Shown piece after piece: positions 48,210 through 57,145 of a DNA stretch of 64,000 bases. Every line of letters begins with the position of its first letter. The first letter of the stretch is position 1. This DNA comes from Oscillospiraceae bacterium (GTDB lineage Bacteria; Bacillota; Clostridia; Oscillospirales; Oscillospiraceae): contig SVMI01000002.1 in assembly GCA_015067495.1 (NCBI GenBank), forward strand, positions 1 through 64,000, in the 5' to 3' direction. The notes beneath the pieces are model-generated. The model saw only the letters and a program-made list of their open reading frames with translations, made no database searches and was not told where the DNA came from. Position numbers and translations under genes: made by a program.

Positions 48210-49027
48210 ACTACTTTCTCCACAACGGGCAGAAATGCCAGCAGCAATTCAACCAAAGGTGCCACGACCATCATCGAGTCGAAGCGGTCAAGGATGCCGC
48301 CGTGCCCGGGAATGAGATTGCCGAAATCCTTGATGCCCGTCTGACGTTTGATAACAGAAAAACAAAGGTCGCCGAACACGCCCGCAAAGGCGCAGACAAC
48401 GCCATAGATCAGCGCAAAGATGTAATTTACTCGGAAAGAGAAGGCAAACTGCAAAATCAGGCAATAAATTACCATGCCGATAACAGAACACGCCACTCCG
48501 CCGATGACACCCTCGCTGCTTTTATTGGCACTGATATTGGGAACAAATTTATGCTTGCCCCATTTCTTGCCGATAAAATAGGCACCTGCATCCGCAAGAC
48601 ACGCAGTCACGAAGGGAATAAACACAAGAAAACGACCGTCATCCATATCCATCAGACGAACCAATGCGGACAGCAGATACGGCATCAGCAGACCGCTTGT
48701 AACACAAACGGCGATGCAATCAAATCGGATCACTCCGTGGGATGCGAGGATCTCCGCAAACAGCAGCGCAAAGAAAACCAGAATGCAAACCTGTGTCCAG
48801 ATGACGGGAACGTCAAAATGACTCCACAGCGGCACAGCGAAGGCTATCGCTGCAGTATAGGCGATCAGACGCTTATTTTTCACCAAGCCGGTAACGGCAA
48901 GCAATTCATAAGACGCAATAGCGCAGATCAAGCCCACGATGATCGCAAGCAAGACCTTAGGCGCGGAGAAAACGATAATAAACAGCACCGGGATCAGGGG
49001 CGCAGCCGCAAGCAATCTTACTTTCAT
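48206..49027 (-). CDS. cdsA: Phosphatidate cytidylyltransferase
   Basis: DAGAYFIGKKWGKHKF; SPGK-like GNLIPGHGGILDRFDSMMV. Confidence 0.94.
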   Translation of the reverse strand: MKVRLLAAAPLIPVLFIIVFSAPKVLLAIIVGLICAIASYELLAVTGLVKNKRLIAYTAAIAFAVPLWSHFDVPVIWTQVCILVFFALLFAEILASHGVIRFDCIAVCVTSGLLMPYLLSALVRLMDMDDGRFLVFIPFVTACLADAGAYFIGKKWGKHKFVPNISANKSSEGVIGGVACSVIGMVIYCLILQFAFSFRVNYIFALIYGVVCAFAGVFGDLCFSVIKRQTGIKDFGNLIPGHGGILDRFDSMMVVAPLVELLLAFLPVVEKVV

Positions 49028-49030
49028 ATG

Positions 49031-49753
49031 TCACGCGCCTCCAAAACGACGGTTACGTCGGTGATATTCTTCAATGGCAGCATCCAGATCCTCCGGGGAG
49101 AAGTCAGGCCAAAGAACATTCATAAACACGAACTCGGAATAAACGGTCTGCCACGGCAGGAAATTACTGGTGCGCAGCTCGCCGGAGGGTCGGATCACAA
49201 GCTCAGGATCCGGCACGTTTGCAGAATCAAGATAAGAGGACAAAAGCTCCTCGGTCATATCGTCAGGGTCTGCCTTTCCTTCCCTTACATCCTGCGCGAA
49301 GGCTTTTACGGCACGGACGATCTCATCCCGTCCGCCGTAGTTCAGGCAGAAATTGACCTGCACCTCATGGTACTCATCAGAGCGGCTCTGGGCTTCCAGA
49401 CAGAGCCTGCGAAGCTCGGGAGAAAGCCTGCTCAAGTCGCCGAAGAAGCGGAAACGGACATGGTTCTTCTCCATATCGCGCAGTGCCTCCCGCAGGTATC
49501 TTGCAAGCAGGGTCATAATGCCGGAAACCTCCTCCTCAGAGCGTTTCCAGTTTTCGGTCGAAAATGCATAGACTGTCAAATATTCCACGCCAAGCGTGCG
49601 GCAATAGTTTGCGGTGCGGCGGAATGCTTCAGCACCGGCAGCATGCCCTGCTGTGCGGGCAAGACCGCGCTTTTTCGCCCAGCGGCCGTTACCGTCCATA
49701 ATGATCGCAATATGCCGCGGCGGACGGCGATCTGTCCTGTTTTCAGCACTCAC
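49031..49753 (-). CDS. uppS: Isoprenyl transferase (undecaprenyl diphosphate synthase)
   Basis: PRHIAIIMDGNGRWAKKRGL; VNFCLNYGGRDEIVRA; RPSGELRTSNFLPWQ. Confidence 0.96.
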   Translation of the reverse strand: MSAENRTDRRPPRHIAIIMDGNGRWAKKRGLARTAGHAAGAEAFRRTANYCRTLGVEYLTVYAFSTENWKRSEEEVSGIMTLLARYLREALRDMEKNHVRFRFFGDLSRLSPELRRLCLEAQSRSDEYHEVQVNFCLNYGGRDEIVRAVKAFAQDVREGKADPDDMTEELLSSYLDSANVPDPELVIRPSGELRTSNFLPWQTVYSEFVFMNVLWPDFSPEDLDAAIEEYHRRNRRFGGA

Positions 49754-49824
49754 ATTGTGACCCTCCTTTCGTCAAGATAGCAGTACATTGGGGGCGAAAT
49801 CGCCCCCAATGCGGTAGCAGGCAA

Positions 49825-50379
49825 TCAGATTGCCATCAGTTCCTTTTCCTTTGCCGCAAGAGCATCGTCGACCTTCTTGATATACTTATCCAGCAGGTCC
49901 TGCAGATCCTTTTCAGCCTTCTTCTGATCATCCTCGGTGATCTCGGAATTCTTCTTCAGCTTCTTGATATAGTCCATGCCGTCACGGCGGATGTTGCGCA
50001 TTGCGACCTTGGCATCCTCCGCGTACTTCTTGACCTGCTTGGTCAGCTCCTTACGGCGCTCCTCAGTCAGCTGAGGGAACACCAAACGGATAACACGGCC
50101 GTCATTCTGGGGATTGATGCCCAGATCGGACATCTGGATCGCCTTCTGGATGTCCTTGAGCAGCTTGGTGTCCCAAGGCTGGACGACCAGTGTACGTGCA
50201 TCAGGAGAAGAGATGCTTGCAACGCCTGCCAGCTGGGTCTCACTTCCATAATACTCAACAGTGATGCGGTCAAGAACCTTTGCATTGGCACGACCGGCGC
50301 GGACAGCACCGAACTCCTCCGCCAGATGGTCGAGAGTCTTGTCCATTCTTCTGGAAAATTCGCTAAAATCAACGCTCAT
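49825..50379 (-). CDS. frr: Ribosome recycling factor
   Basis: RAGRANAKVLDRITVEYYGSETQLAGVASISSPDARTLVVQPWD. Confidence 0.97.
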   Translation of the reverse strand: MSVDFSEFSRRMDKTLDHLAEEFGAVRAGRANAKVLDRITVEYYGSETQLAGVASISSPDARTLVVQPWDTKLLKDIQKAIQMSDLGINPQNDGRVIRLVFPQLTEERRKELTKQVKKYAEDAKVAMRNIRRDGMDYIKKLKKNSEITEDDQKKAEKDLQDLLDKYIKKVDDALAAKEKELMAI

Positions 50380-50391
50380 GATAAATCCTCC

Positions 50392-51126
50392 TCAAAAGTT
50401 GTTTTTAACGGTGGTGCCGATGGCTTCGCCGCGCACCACACGCAGAATACTGTTTTCTTCGTCCAAACCGAAGCAGACCATGGTCATGTTGTTGTCCATC
50501 GCCAGCGCCATGGCAGTGATGTCGGTGGCTTTCAGGTTGTCCTCAAGCACCTTGCCATAGGTCAGCTCCGTATAACGAACTGCATTGGGATCCTTCTTGG
50601 GGTCGGCAGAATAGATGGCATCCACATTCTTCGCCATCAGAACGGCATCCGCTTCGATCTCCACACCGCGCAAAACCGCACCCGTGTCGGTGGAGAAATA
50701 AGGATTGCCCGTACCGCCGGCAAAGATAACGACCTTTCCTTCATTCAGGTAGCGGTCAGCCAGATCTCTTGTGAAATACTCGGCAAACTTGTGCATCTCC
50801 ACAGCCGTAAGTACCCGTGCGTCAACGCCGTGCTGGGAAAGCACATCTCCCACGGCGATGGCATTCATTACCGTTGCCAGCATGCCCATAGCATCTGCGT
50901 GGGAGCGCTGCAGCTTGCCGCTGCCGTTTTTGACACCGCGCCAGAAGTTGCCGCCGCCGATCACAAGACCCACCTGCACACCCATATCAAGGCACTGCTT
51001 GATGGATTCGCAGACCTCATGGATCTTTGCAAAGTCCAGCCCAAAGCCATCGCCATGGGCGGTCTTTTCGCCAAGGGCTTCGCCGCTGACCTTCAAGAGG
51101 ATACGCTTGTATTTCAGTTCAGACAA
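50392..51126 (-). CDS. pyrH: UMP kinase
   Basis: YKRILLKVSGEALGEK; GGGNFWRGV; GGTGNPYFSTDTGAVLRGVEIEAD. Confidence 0.97.
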   Translation of the reverse strand: MSELKYKRILLKVSGEALGEKTAHGDGFGLDFAKIHEVCESIKQCLDMGVQVGLVIGGGNFWRGVKNGSGKLQRSHADAMGMLATVMNAIAVGDVLSQHGVDARVLTAVEMHKFAEYFTRDLADRYLNEGKVVIFAGGTGNPYFSTDTGAVLRGVEIEADAVLMAKNVDAIYSADPKKDPNAVRYTELTYGKVLEDNLKATDITAMALAMDNNMTMVCFGLDEENSILRVVRGEAIGTTVKNNF

Positions 51127-51267
51127 TTACTATCACTCCTTCTTCCAATATCTTCTCCTATTTTAATATAAGAATGGCAAATTGACAACCACAAAATTCA
51201 AAAATCCCGCGAATTTTATAAAATTTTACAATTTAGTAAACCTCATAGAAATAATACCCAATTTTTG

Positions 51268-51296
51268 TTGCAAAACATCTGCCGATGGGTTATAAT
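51268..51296 (+). promoter_or_regulatory. Sigma-A-type promoter of glnS
   Basis: TTGCAA-17 nt-TATAAT. Confidence 0.8.
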
Positions 51297-51327
51297 GTTT
51301 CAAATTGAATTTTACCGAAACGAGGTT

Positions 51328-53007
51328 ATGAATATGGCTGAAATCACCGAAAGCAAGAATTTCATCCACGCTTTTATTGAAGAAGACATTGCCGAAGGCG
51401 GTCGTTATGCCGGTCAGACTGTGCATACCCGTTTTCCACCCGAACCGAACGGCTATCTGCACATCGGTCACTGCAAGGCACTGATCATCGACTTCGGCAC
51501 TGCTGAGAAGTTCGGCGGTCTTTGCAACCTGCGTATGGACGATACCAACCCCACCAAGGAGGATGTGGAATTCGTCGAGGCGATCAAGGAAGACATCCAC
51601 TGGCTGGGCTTTGACTGGGGCGACCGCTTCTACTACGGCTCTGACTACTTCGAGAAGGACTACGAGTATGCCGTTGAGCTGATCAAGAAGGGTCTTGCCT
51701 ACGTCTGCGAGCTGACACCCGATCAGGCAAAGGAAATGCGCGGCGATCTGAACACCCCCGCTACCTCCCCTTACCGCGACCGTCCCATTGAGGAGAGCCT
51801 TGATCTGTTCGCACGGATGCGTGCCGGTGAGTTCGAGGACAACCGCTACACCCTGCGTGCCAAGATCGATCTTGCCTCCGGCAACTTCAACATGCGCGAC
51901 CCCGTCATCTACCGCATCCGTCATATGCACCATCACCGTCAGGGCGACAAGTGGTGCATCTATCCCATGTACGACTTTGCCCACCCCATTCAGGATGCTC
52001 TGGAGGGTATCACCCACTCTCTTTGCTCGCTGGAGTTCGAGAACCACAGACCGCTGTACAACTGGGTCGTTGAGAACGTTTCTGTTCCCCACCGCCCGCG
52101 TCAGATCGAGTTTGCAAGACTTGGTATCGACCACACAGTGCTGAGTAAGCGGAAGCTGAGAGCGCTGGTGGAAAACGGCTATGTTTCCGGCTGGGACGAT
52201 CCCCGAATGCCCACTCTGTGCGGTCTGCGCCGCCGCGGCTATACCCCCGCATCGATCCGCAACTTCTGCGACCGCGTCGGTGTTGCCAAATCTCCCAACA
52301 CCATCGAGTACGCATTTCTGGAGTACTGCCTGCGTGAGGATCTGAACGAGACTGCGCAGCGTGTCATGGCGGTGCTGAAGCCCGTTAAGCTGACCATCAC
52401 CAACTATCCCGAGGGTCAGTCCGAGACCTTTGCCGTTGAAAACAACCCCAACGATCCCGATGCCGGCACTCGTGAGATCACCTTCTCCCGCAATCTGTGG
52501 ATCGAAGCAGACGATTTCCTTGCCGAGCCTGTGCCGAAGTACAAGCGTCTCTATCCTGATGGACCTGAGTGCCGCCTGAAGGGTGCCTATGTCATCAAGT
52601 GTACCGGCTGCGTCACCGACGAAAACGGCAACGTGGTAGAGGTTCTGGCTACCTACGATCCCGACTCCAAGGGCGGCGATCCTGCTGATGGACGCAAGAT
52701 CAAGGGCGCGACAATCCACTGGGTGGATGCGGAAAACTGCTACGATGCAGAGGTCCGTCAGTACAGCAACCTCTTTGACGATCCCGACCCCGATGCCTCC
52801 GGCAAGGACTTCCTCGCCTGCCTGAACCCCAACTCCCTTGAGGTTCTCACCGGCTGTAAGGTGGAAGCCAGCCTGAAGGATGCAAAGGCACCTGCCTCCT
52901 ATCAGTTCATGCGTCTGGGCTACTTCTGCCCCGACTCCAAGGATTCTACCCCTGAGCATCTGGTATTTAACCGCTCCGTCAGCCTGAAGGACAGCTTCAA
53001 GCCCTGA
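51328..53007 (+). CDS. glnS: Glutaminyl-tRNA synthetase
   Basis: TRFPPEPNGYLHIGHCKALIIDFG; VLSKRKL (KMSKS-equivalent); C-terminal anticodon-binding domain. Confidence 0.96.
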   Translation: MNMAEITESKNFIHAFIEEDIAEGGRYAGQTVHTRFPPEPNGYLHIGHCKALIIDFGTAEKFGGLCNLRMDDTNPTKEDVEFVEAIKEDIHWLGFDWGDRFYYGSDYFEKDYEYAVELIKKGLAYVCELTPDQAKEMRGDLNTPATSPYRDRPIEESLDLFARMRAGEFEDNRYTLRAKIDLASGNFNMRDPVIYRIRHMHHHRQGDKWCIYPMYDFAHPIQDALEGITHSLCSLEFENHRPLYNWVVENVSVPHRPRQIEFARLGIDHTVLSKRKLRALVENGYVSGWDDPRMPTLCGLRRRGYTPASIRNFCDRVGVAKSPNTIEYAFLEYCLREDLNETAQRVMAVLKPVKLTITNYPEGQSETFAVENNPNDPDAGTREITFSRNLWIEADDFLAEPVPKYKRLYPDGPECRLKGAYVIKCTGCVTDENGNVVEVLATYDPDSKGGDPADGRKIKGATIHWVDAENCYDAEVRQYSNLFDDPDPDASGKDFLACLNPNSLEVLTGCKVEASLKDAKAPASYQFMRLGYFCPDSKDSTPEHLVFNRSVSLKDSFKP

Positions 53008-53014
53008 TCACAGC

Positions 53015-53046
53015 AAAAATCCCGCCATGAAAATGGCGGGATTTTT
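53015..53046. terminator. Bidirectional intrinsic terminator
   Basis: AAAAATCCCGCCAT-GAAA-ATGGCGGGATTTTT. Confidence 0.93.
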
Positions 53047-53049
53047 ACA

Positions 53050-53991
53050 TCAAAATGTTGCAACATCCTCAACGGGCGGTACAGCAGGCTCAACAGAGAT
53101 CGCAGTCAGCACCGGTCCAAGCTCCCCCTGATAAAGCATATGCTTTTCAGCGGCGATCTTCGCTGTCACCGTTACCCAAGAGCGTGGTTCGAGCTTTGCG
53201 GCATCTGCATATTTACAAGGCACACCGCAAAACTGGATGTCATCGATACAGCAGGTCATCACAAAGCGACCGGGAGCAAAAATGCCGTTCTTATCCCGAC
53301 GAAGCATAGCGACCTGACCCTTGAAGCGAATGGTCTTGCCGTGATACTTCTGGGGTTCTTCCGTCACATCACGATACCAAAGGGCGTAATCTTCATCCTT
53401 CAGATCAATGACCGGCGCGTTGATGTCAAAGGGCAACGGGTCTTCTACATCGTCAAACTGAGTCGTACCGTCAGTATAATCATAAAGGATGTCAATACGG
53501 CGGTTAGCTGCACGTGCCACCTTGTGGAAGGGCATGGTATCAGCGCCCTTTTCCAAGCGGTTGAACACCACCATTTGCGCGCCGACCAGCTTGTCCATCA
53601 TCAGGTTGCGCATGTTGGCATTGTATGCCATGAATGTGGTGGCATCGGCAAACATAACCTCCTGCGCCACCACCCAATCCTCGGGGAAGCGGCTGTACAG
53701 ATCACCGACAAGCTGCATACCGTTCAGCTCCGCGACCACACGCTGTGCCTTGTGCTGCTTTGCCAACGCCTGCAGCTGCTTCGTGGTCACAGACTGCTGA
53801 TCCAGTACATGCAGGAAAACATTACTGTGCGGATAGGTGGTGAAATCAAACTCTTCCTCGCCCTCTTCAAACACCAAAAGCAAGGTACGCTCACCTGCAT
53901 TAAAGCGCTCATCCTCGAGTGTTTCCTGAATAAACCTCGTCTTACCGGAATCAAGAAAGCCGGTAAACGCGTAAACCGGGATCTGCTGCAT
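53050..53991 (-). CDS. CobW-like GTPase with C-terminal extension (TIGR03943-like)
   Basis: IPVYAFTGFLDSGKTRFIQETL; C-terminal GKTIRFKGQVAML...FVMTCCIDDIQFCGVPC. Confidence 0.82.
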   Translation of the reverse strand: MQQIPVYAFTGFLDSGKTRFIQETLEDERFNAGERTLLLVFEEGEEEFDFTTYPHSNVFLHVLDQQSVTTKQLQALAKQHKAQRVVAELNGMQLVGDLYSRFPEDWVVAQEVMFADATTFMAYNANMRNLMMDKLVGAQMVVFNRLEKGADTMPFHKVARAANRRIDILYDYTDGTTQFDDVEDPLPFDINAPVIDLKDEDYALWYRDVTEEPQKYHGKTIRFKGQVAMLRRDKNGIFAPGRFVMTCCIDDIQFCGVPCKYADAAKLEPRSWVTVTAKIAAEKHMLYQGELGPVLTAISVEPAVPPVEDVATF

Positions 53992-53993
53992 AC

Positions 53994-55121
53994 TTACACC
54001 CCAAACAGAGCCGCCACACCGGCTTCATCCAGCTTCGAGCCGATCACACAGAGCTTGCCGGTGATATCGGCAGCACCGCTGCGGATGCTGAATTCCTCGG
54101 GAACCATGTCAAAATGGATCCAAGTACCGTCAGTCGCGGGAACGATGCCCTTGGCACGCAGAACGATGCCGTATTCGCCGGAATCCAACGCATGAAGTGC
54201 CTCGTCGATCTGCTCCTTGGTAAACTTCTTGGCGGTTTCCACGCCCCATGAGGTAAAGACCTCATCTGCATGATGGTGATGATGCTCATGGTCGTGATCG
54301 TGGCAGCCACAGATACAATGCTCATCATGCTCATGATGGTGATGCTCATGATGATGTTCATGCTCATGATCGTGATGATGACCGCAGCAGTGATGCTCCT
54401 CATGCTCATCCTCGTGGTGATGGTGGTGACCGCAGCAGTGATGCTCCTCATGCTCATCCTCATGGTGATGGTGATGACCGCAGCAGCAATGGTGCGCTTC
54501 CTCGTCCATCAGCTCAGCTGCCTTGGTGTTCACTCCTTCCATTGCGGCGATCAGCTGTACGCCGGTCAGATCGTTCCAAGGGGTTGTCACAATCGTTGCC
54601 TCTGCATTATGCGCACGCAGAATTTCGATTGCGGCATCCAGCTTTGCCTGCGGGGCGGAGTCGGTGCGGGACATGATGATGGTAGAAGCCGTTTCGATCT
54701 GGTTGTTGTAAAATTCGCCAAAGTTCTTGGAATAGACCTTGACCTTACCGGCATCCACAACCGCCACAGTATAGCCAAGCTCTACATCATGGCCGGTCAC
54801 CTTCTGCACAGCAGCAACAACATCCGACAGCTTACCCACGCCGCTGGGTTCGATGATCACCCGATCGGGAGCAAATTTTTCGATCACTTCCTGCAGTGCC
54901 TTGCCGAAATCGCCCACCAGACTGCAGCAGATACAGCCGGAGTTCATTTCCGTAATGTTGATACCTGCCTCCTGCAGGAAACCGCCGTCAATGCCGATCT
55001 CGCCAAATTCGTTTTCGATCAGCACCAGCTTTTGATTCTGATAGCCCTCCTGAATGAGCTTTTTGATCAGGGTCGTTTTGCCGGCACCCAAAAAGCCGGA
55101 GAAAATATCGATTTTCGTCAT
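53994..55121 (-). CDS. CobW/ZNG1-family metal-chaperone GTPase with His/Cys-rich repeat insertion
   Basis: IFSGFLGAGKTTLIKKL; SGCICCSLVGDF (CxCC); H/E/D/C-rich region; CobW C-term. Confidence 0.92.
   Translation of the reverse strand: MTKIDIFSGFLGAGKTTLIKKLIQEGYQNQKLVLIENEFGEIGIDGGFLQEAGINITEMNSGCICCSLVGDFGKALQEVIEKFAPDRVIIEPSGVGKLSDVVAAVQKVTGHDVELGYTVAVVDAGKVKVYSKNFGEFYNNQIETASTIIMSRTDSAPQAKLDAAIEILRAHNAEATIVTTPWNDLTGVQLIAAMEGVNTKAAELMDEEAHHCCCGHHHHHEDEHEEHHCCGHHHHHEDEHEEHHCCGHHHDHEHEHHHEHHHHEHDEHCICGCHDHDHEHHHHHADEVFTSWGVETAKKFTKEQIDEALHALDSGEYGIVLRAKGIVPATDGTWIHFDMVPEEFSIRSGAADITGKLCVIGSKLDEAGVAALFGV
54381..54476 (-). repeat. 48-bp tandem repeat (two full copies plus partial flanks) encoding HHCCGHHHHHEDEHEE
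   Basis: ACCGCAGCAGTGATGCTCCTCATGCTCATCCTCRTGGTGATGGTGRTG at 54381-54428 and 54429-54476. Confidence 0.9.
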
Positions 55122-55212
55122 AATTACACCTTCCGTATACAGCCGACCGGCTGTTATTTTAATTCCGAAGTATTATAGCACATCATTTTACAAAAATCCA
55201 GCAAAAACAAAA

Positions 55213-55244
55213 AATTGCCCTCAATCCTATGACCGAGGGCAATT
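55213..55244 (-). terminator. Intrinsic terminator
   Basis: Minus: AATTGCCCTC...GAGGGCAATT-TTTTGTTTTT. Confidence 0.85.
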
Positions 55245-55390
55245 ATTTCTGAAATATAATGACTTCTTCGACATAATTCGATTGGTTCTTCGCATTTTTC
55301 GCAGTATCATACACGCAGGCGAGCAAAATCCCCGCCTGCGACAGCCCGCCACCGCCGCTCCGGCTCTCCCCCGGAGCGGCGGTTACTATA

Positions 55391-56887
55391 TCAGCAGACA
55401 GGAATCAGGAGGATTGATCCGAGTTGCTCATCCCCGTCCAGATGGTTCGCTTCGCGAATTGCCTCGACTGTAGAACCATATCGCTTGGCTAGTGTCCAGA
55501 GATCCTCCTCTCCTGTCTGCTTCAAAATAACAGACGGACGCTGAGGATCCGATTGCTTCTGCTCGCCGACCTCTATTCCGCCAAGCATCCGTATCGGTTC
55601 TGATGTATAGGAGAAAGCAGTAACCGGCAGTGTTGCATGTACGGAAGAATCACCGCCATACTTTGCGCAGCTGCTGTCTGTAATGATCCCGGGCCATAGC
55701 TCGATATGGTTTTCCTTTGCCCCCGGCAGCAGCATGTTCTCCTCATAATTCACGCTGTCCGACAGAGCCATCTCCTCGCTGCTGCTGCCAAGCAGTAAAA
55801 ACTGACCCGCGGCTGTAAGGGATACACCGTTTTCCTCGGTGGAAACATACGGCTGCCGGCACAAAACAGAGAGATCTACCACTTCCTGCAAGTCATTCGG
55901 AACCGTCACAGTAACAGGGATTTCCAATTCCCTGCGGTCAAGAAGCACCGGCAGCTGCAGCATTTCCTGCTGAATATCGACCTGACGGTAGGGACTATAG
56001 GCATCTTCCGCCACCTTAAGCACTGTTCTGTCGAATACAGTGTACTGTGCCGCCACGCCGGCGCGCAGCTGAAGCTGTCCTTCCCCTTGATCCAACTCCA
56101 GAGCCGTTACTGTCGGAAGAAGCCATGCTGTCGCAGTTGTGTCGTATTCGTTTCTAAGCTCCGTGTAATCGGACATCGGAAGCTCCGTCTTCCAGTTATG
56201 AATCTTTCCGTCCTCACAAAGATAACGGAGCTGAAGCGTGCAGCTGCCGCGCAATACCAATCGGTTTGCCAAAACCTTCTGTTCTTGGATTGTTGGGACC
56301 AATTCATAACCGATCATTCTTGCGATAGGCGGCTGATCATCGGGAATGCTCAAACTCTCCTCGATCCGCACCTGCCGCTCCCCTGCCTCCATCGGCAGCT
56401 CAACGGGATAGGTCTTCAGCAGCAGCTGAATATCCTCAGGCACATCCGTTGGCGTGGGGATCTCCATTTTACAGTACTCCATCGCCTGGCCCTGCAGTTC
56501 AATTCCTGCACGCAGAATGATCTTCCTTGCGGAAATATTTCTGCCGTCCAGCTCGCTGAGCAATGGCATCACCGTCACAACGCCGTCATCTACCGCGTCC
56601 GGCAGTTCCCATCGGGTCTGAAAGGGCATCCATGCATCCAGACAACGAGCCTCACTGCCGTCCTCCGGCGCGTACAACACCCATACCATCACGCCGCCGT
56701 TTGCGCTCATTGCTGTTCTGCGCCATTCTTTTCCGCGCAGCACGATCTGACCGCGGCAGCTGAGAATCCGTCCGATATCAGGGTAACCGTCCGGCAGCTT
56801 CACCTCCTGTGTCAGCTCCTGTGCCTGTGTTTGTGTCAAAATCTGCCGCATACACCGCAGCGGCATATTGTTAAATTGAATGTGCAT
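55391..56887 (-). CDS. DUF3794 and LysM domain-containing protein
   Basis: Repeated DUF3794-like blocks; C-terminal LysM-like EDLWTLAKRYGSTVEAIREANHLDGDEQLGSILLIPVC. Confidence 0.88.
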   Translation of the reverse strand: MHIQFNNMPLRCMRQILTQTQAQELTQEVKLPDGYPDIGRILSCRGQIVLRGKEWRRTAMSANGGVMVWVLYAPEDGSEARCLDAWMPFQTRWELPDAVDDGVVTVMPLLSELDGRNISARKIILRAGIELQGQAMEYCKMEIPTPTDVPEDIQLLLKTYPVELPMEAGERQVRIEESLSIPDDQPPIARMIGYELVPTIQEQKVLANRLVLRGSCTLQLRYLCEDGKIHNWKTELPMSDYTELRNEYDTTATAWLLPTVTALELDQGEGQLQLRAGVAAQYTVFDRTVLKVAEDAYSPYRQVDIQQEMLQLPVLLDRRELEIPVTVTVPNDLQEVVDLSVLCRQPYVSTEENGVSLTAAGQFLLLGSSSEEMALSDSVNYEENMLLPGAKENHIELWPGIITDSSCAKYGGDSSVHATLPVTAFSYTSEPIRMLGGIEVGEQKQSDPQRPSVILKQTGEEDLWTLAKRYGSTVEAIREANHLDGDEQLGSILLIPVC

Positions 56888-56946
56888 GAAATCACTCCTC
56901 CCGCATTTCTGCTAAACTATATGCACATGGGACAAGTTTATGACAC

Positions 56947-57096
56947 TTATTTTTTCCCGTTACACCAGAACCCAAGTGCCATGATCCCAAGTCCCACAAA
57001 GCTGCAAAAAAACGTGGATTCCAGACAATTTCCGATCAGAAGGCCAAAGCCGAATGCCATCAGTGCGCAACCGCACAGTTGGTTTTTCCTGCACAC
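56947..57096 (-). CDS. Small Cys-rich two-TM protein (49 aa, GTG start; not in ORF track)
   Basis: V(M)CRKNQLCGCALMAFGFGLLIGNCLESTFFCSFVGLGIMALGFWCNGKK; SD GGAGGT at 57104-57109 with 7-nt spacing. Confidence 0.72.
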   Translation of the reverse strand: MCRKNQLCGCALMAFGFGLLIGNCLESTFFCSFVGLGIMALGFWCNGKK

Positions 57097-57101
57097 AAAA
57101 A

Positions 57102-57133
57102 ACACCTCCCGCAAAAGCATATGCGGGAGGTGT
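57102..57133 (-). terminator. Terminator of the PBP gene; its 3' arm is also the SD of the 49-aa ORF
   Basis: Minus: ACACCTCCCGCA...TGCGGGAGGTGT-TTTTT. Confidence 0.85.
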
Positions 57134-57145
57134 CCGGCTATTCAC

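Noticed and set aside
49787-49810. Perfect 10-bp inverted repeat ATTGGGGGCG/CGCCCCCAAT between frr and uppS as a terminator
   Set aside because: No U-tract on the coding (minus) strand; probably at most an mRNA-processing hairpin.
51226-52959. 577-aa minus-strand ORF antisense to glnS
   Set aside because: Shadow ORF of GlnRS; the plus-strand gene has a promoter and conserved motifs.
54270-55178. Met/Val-rich plus-strand ORF and CRISPR-like repeats at the His-rich region
   Set aside because: The 48-bp repeats are in-frame codons of the CobW protein with no spacers. The plus-strand ORF is the complement of His codons.
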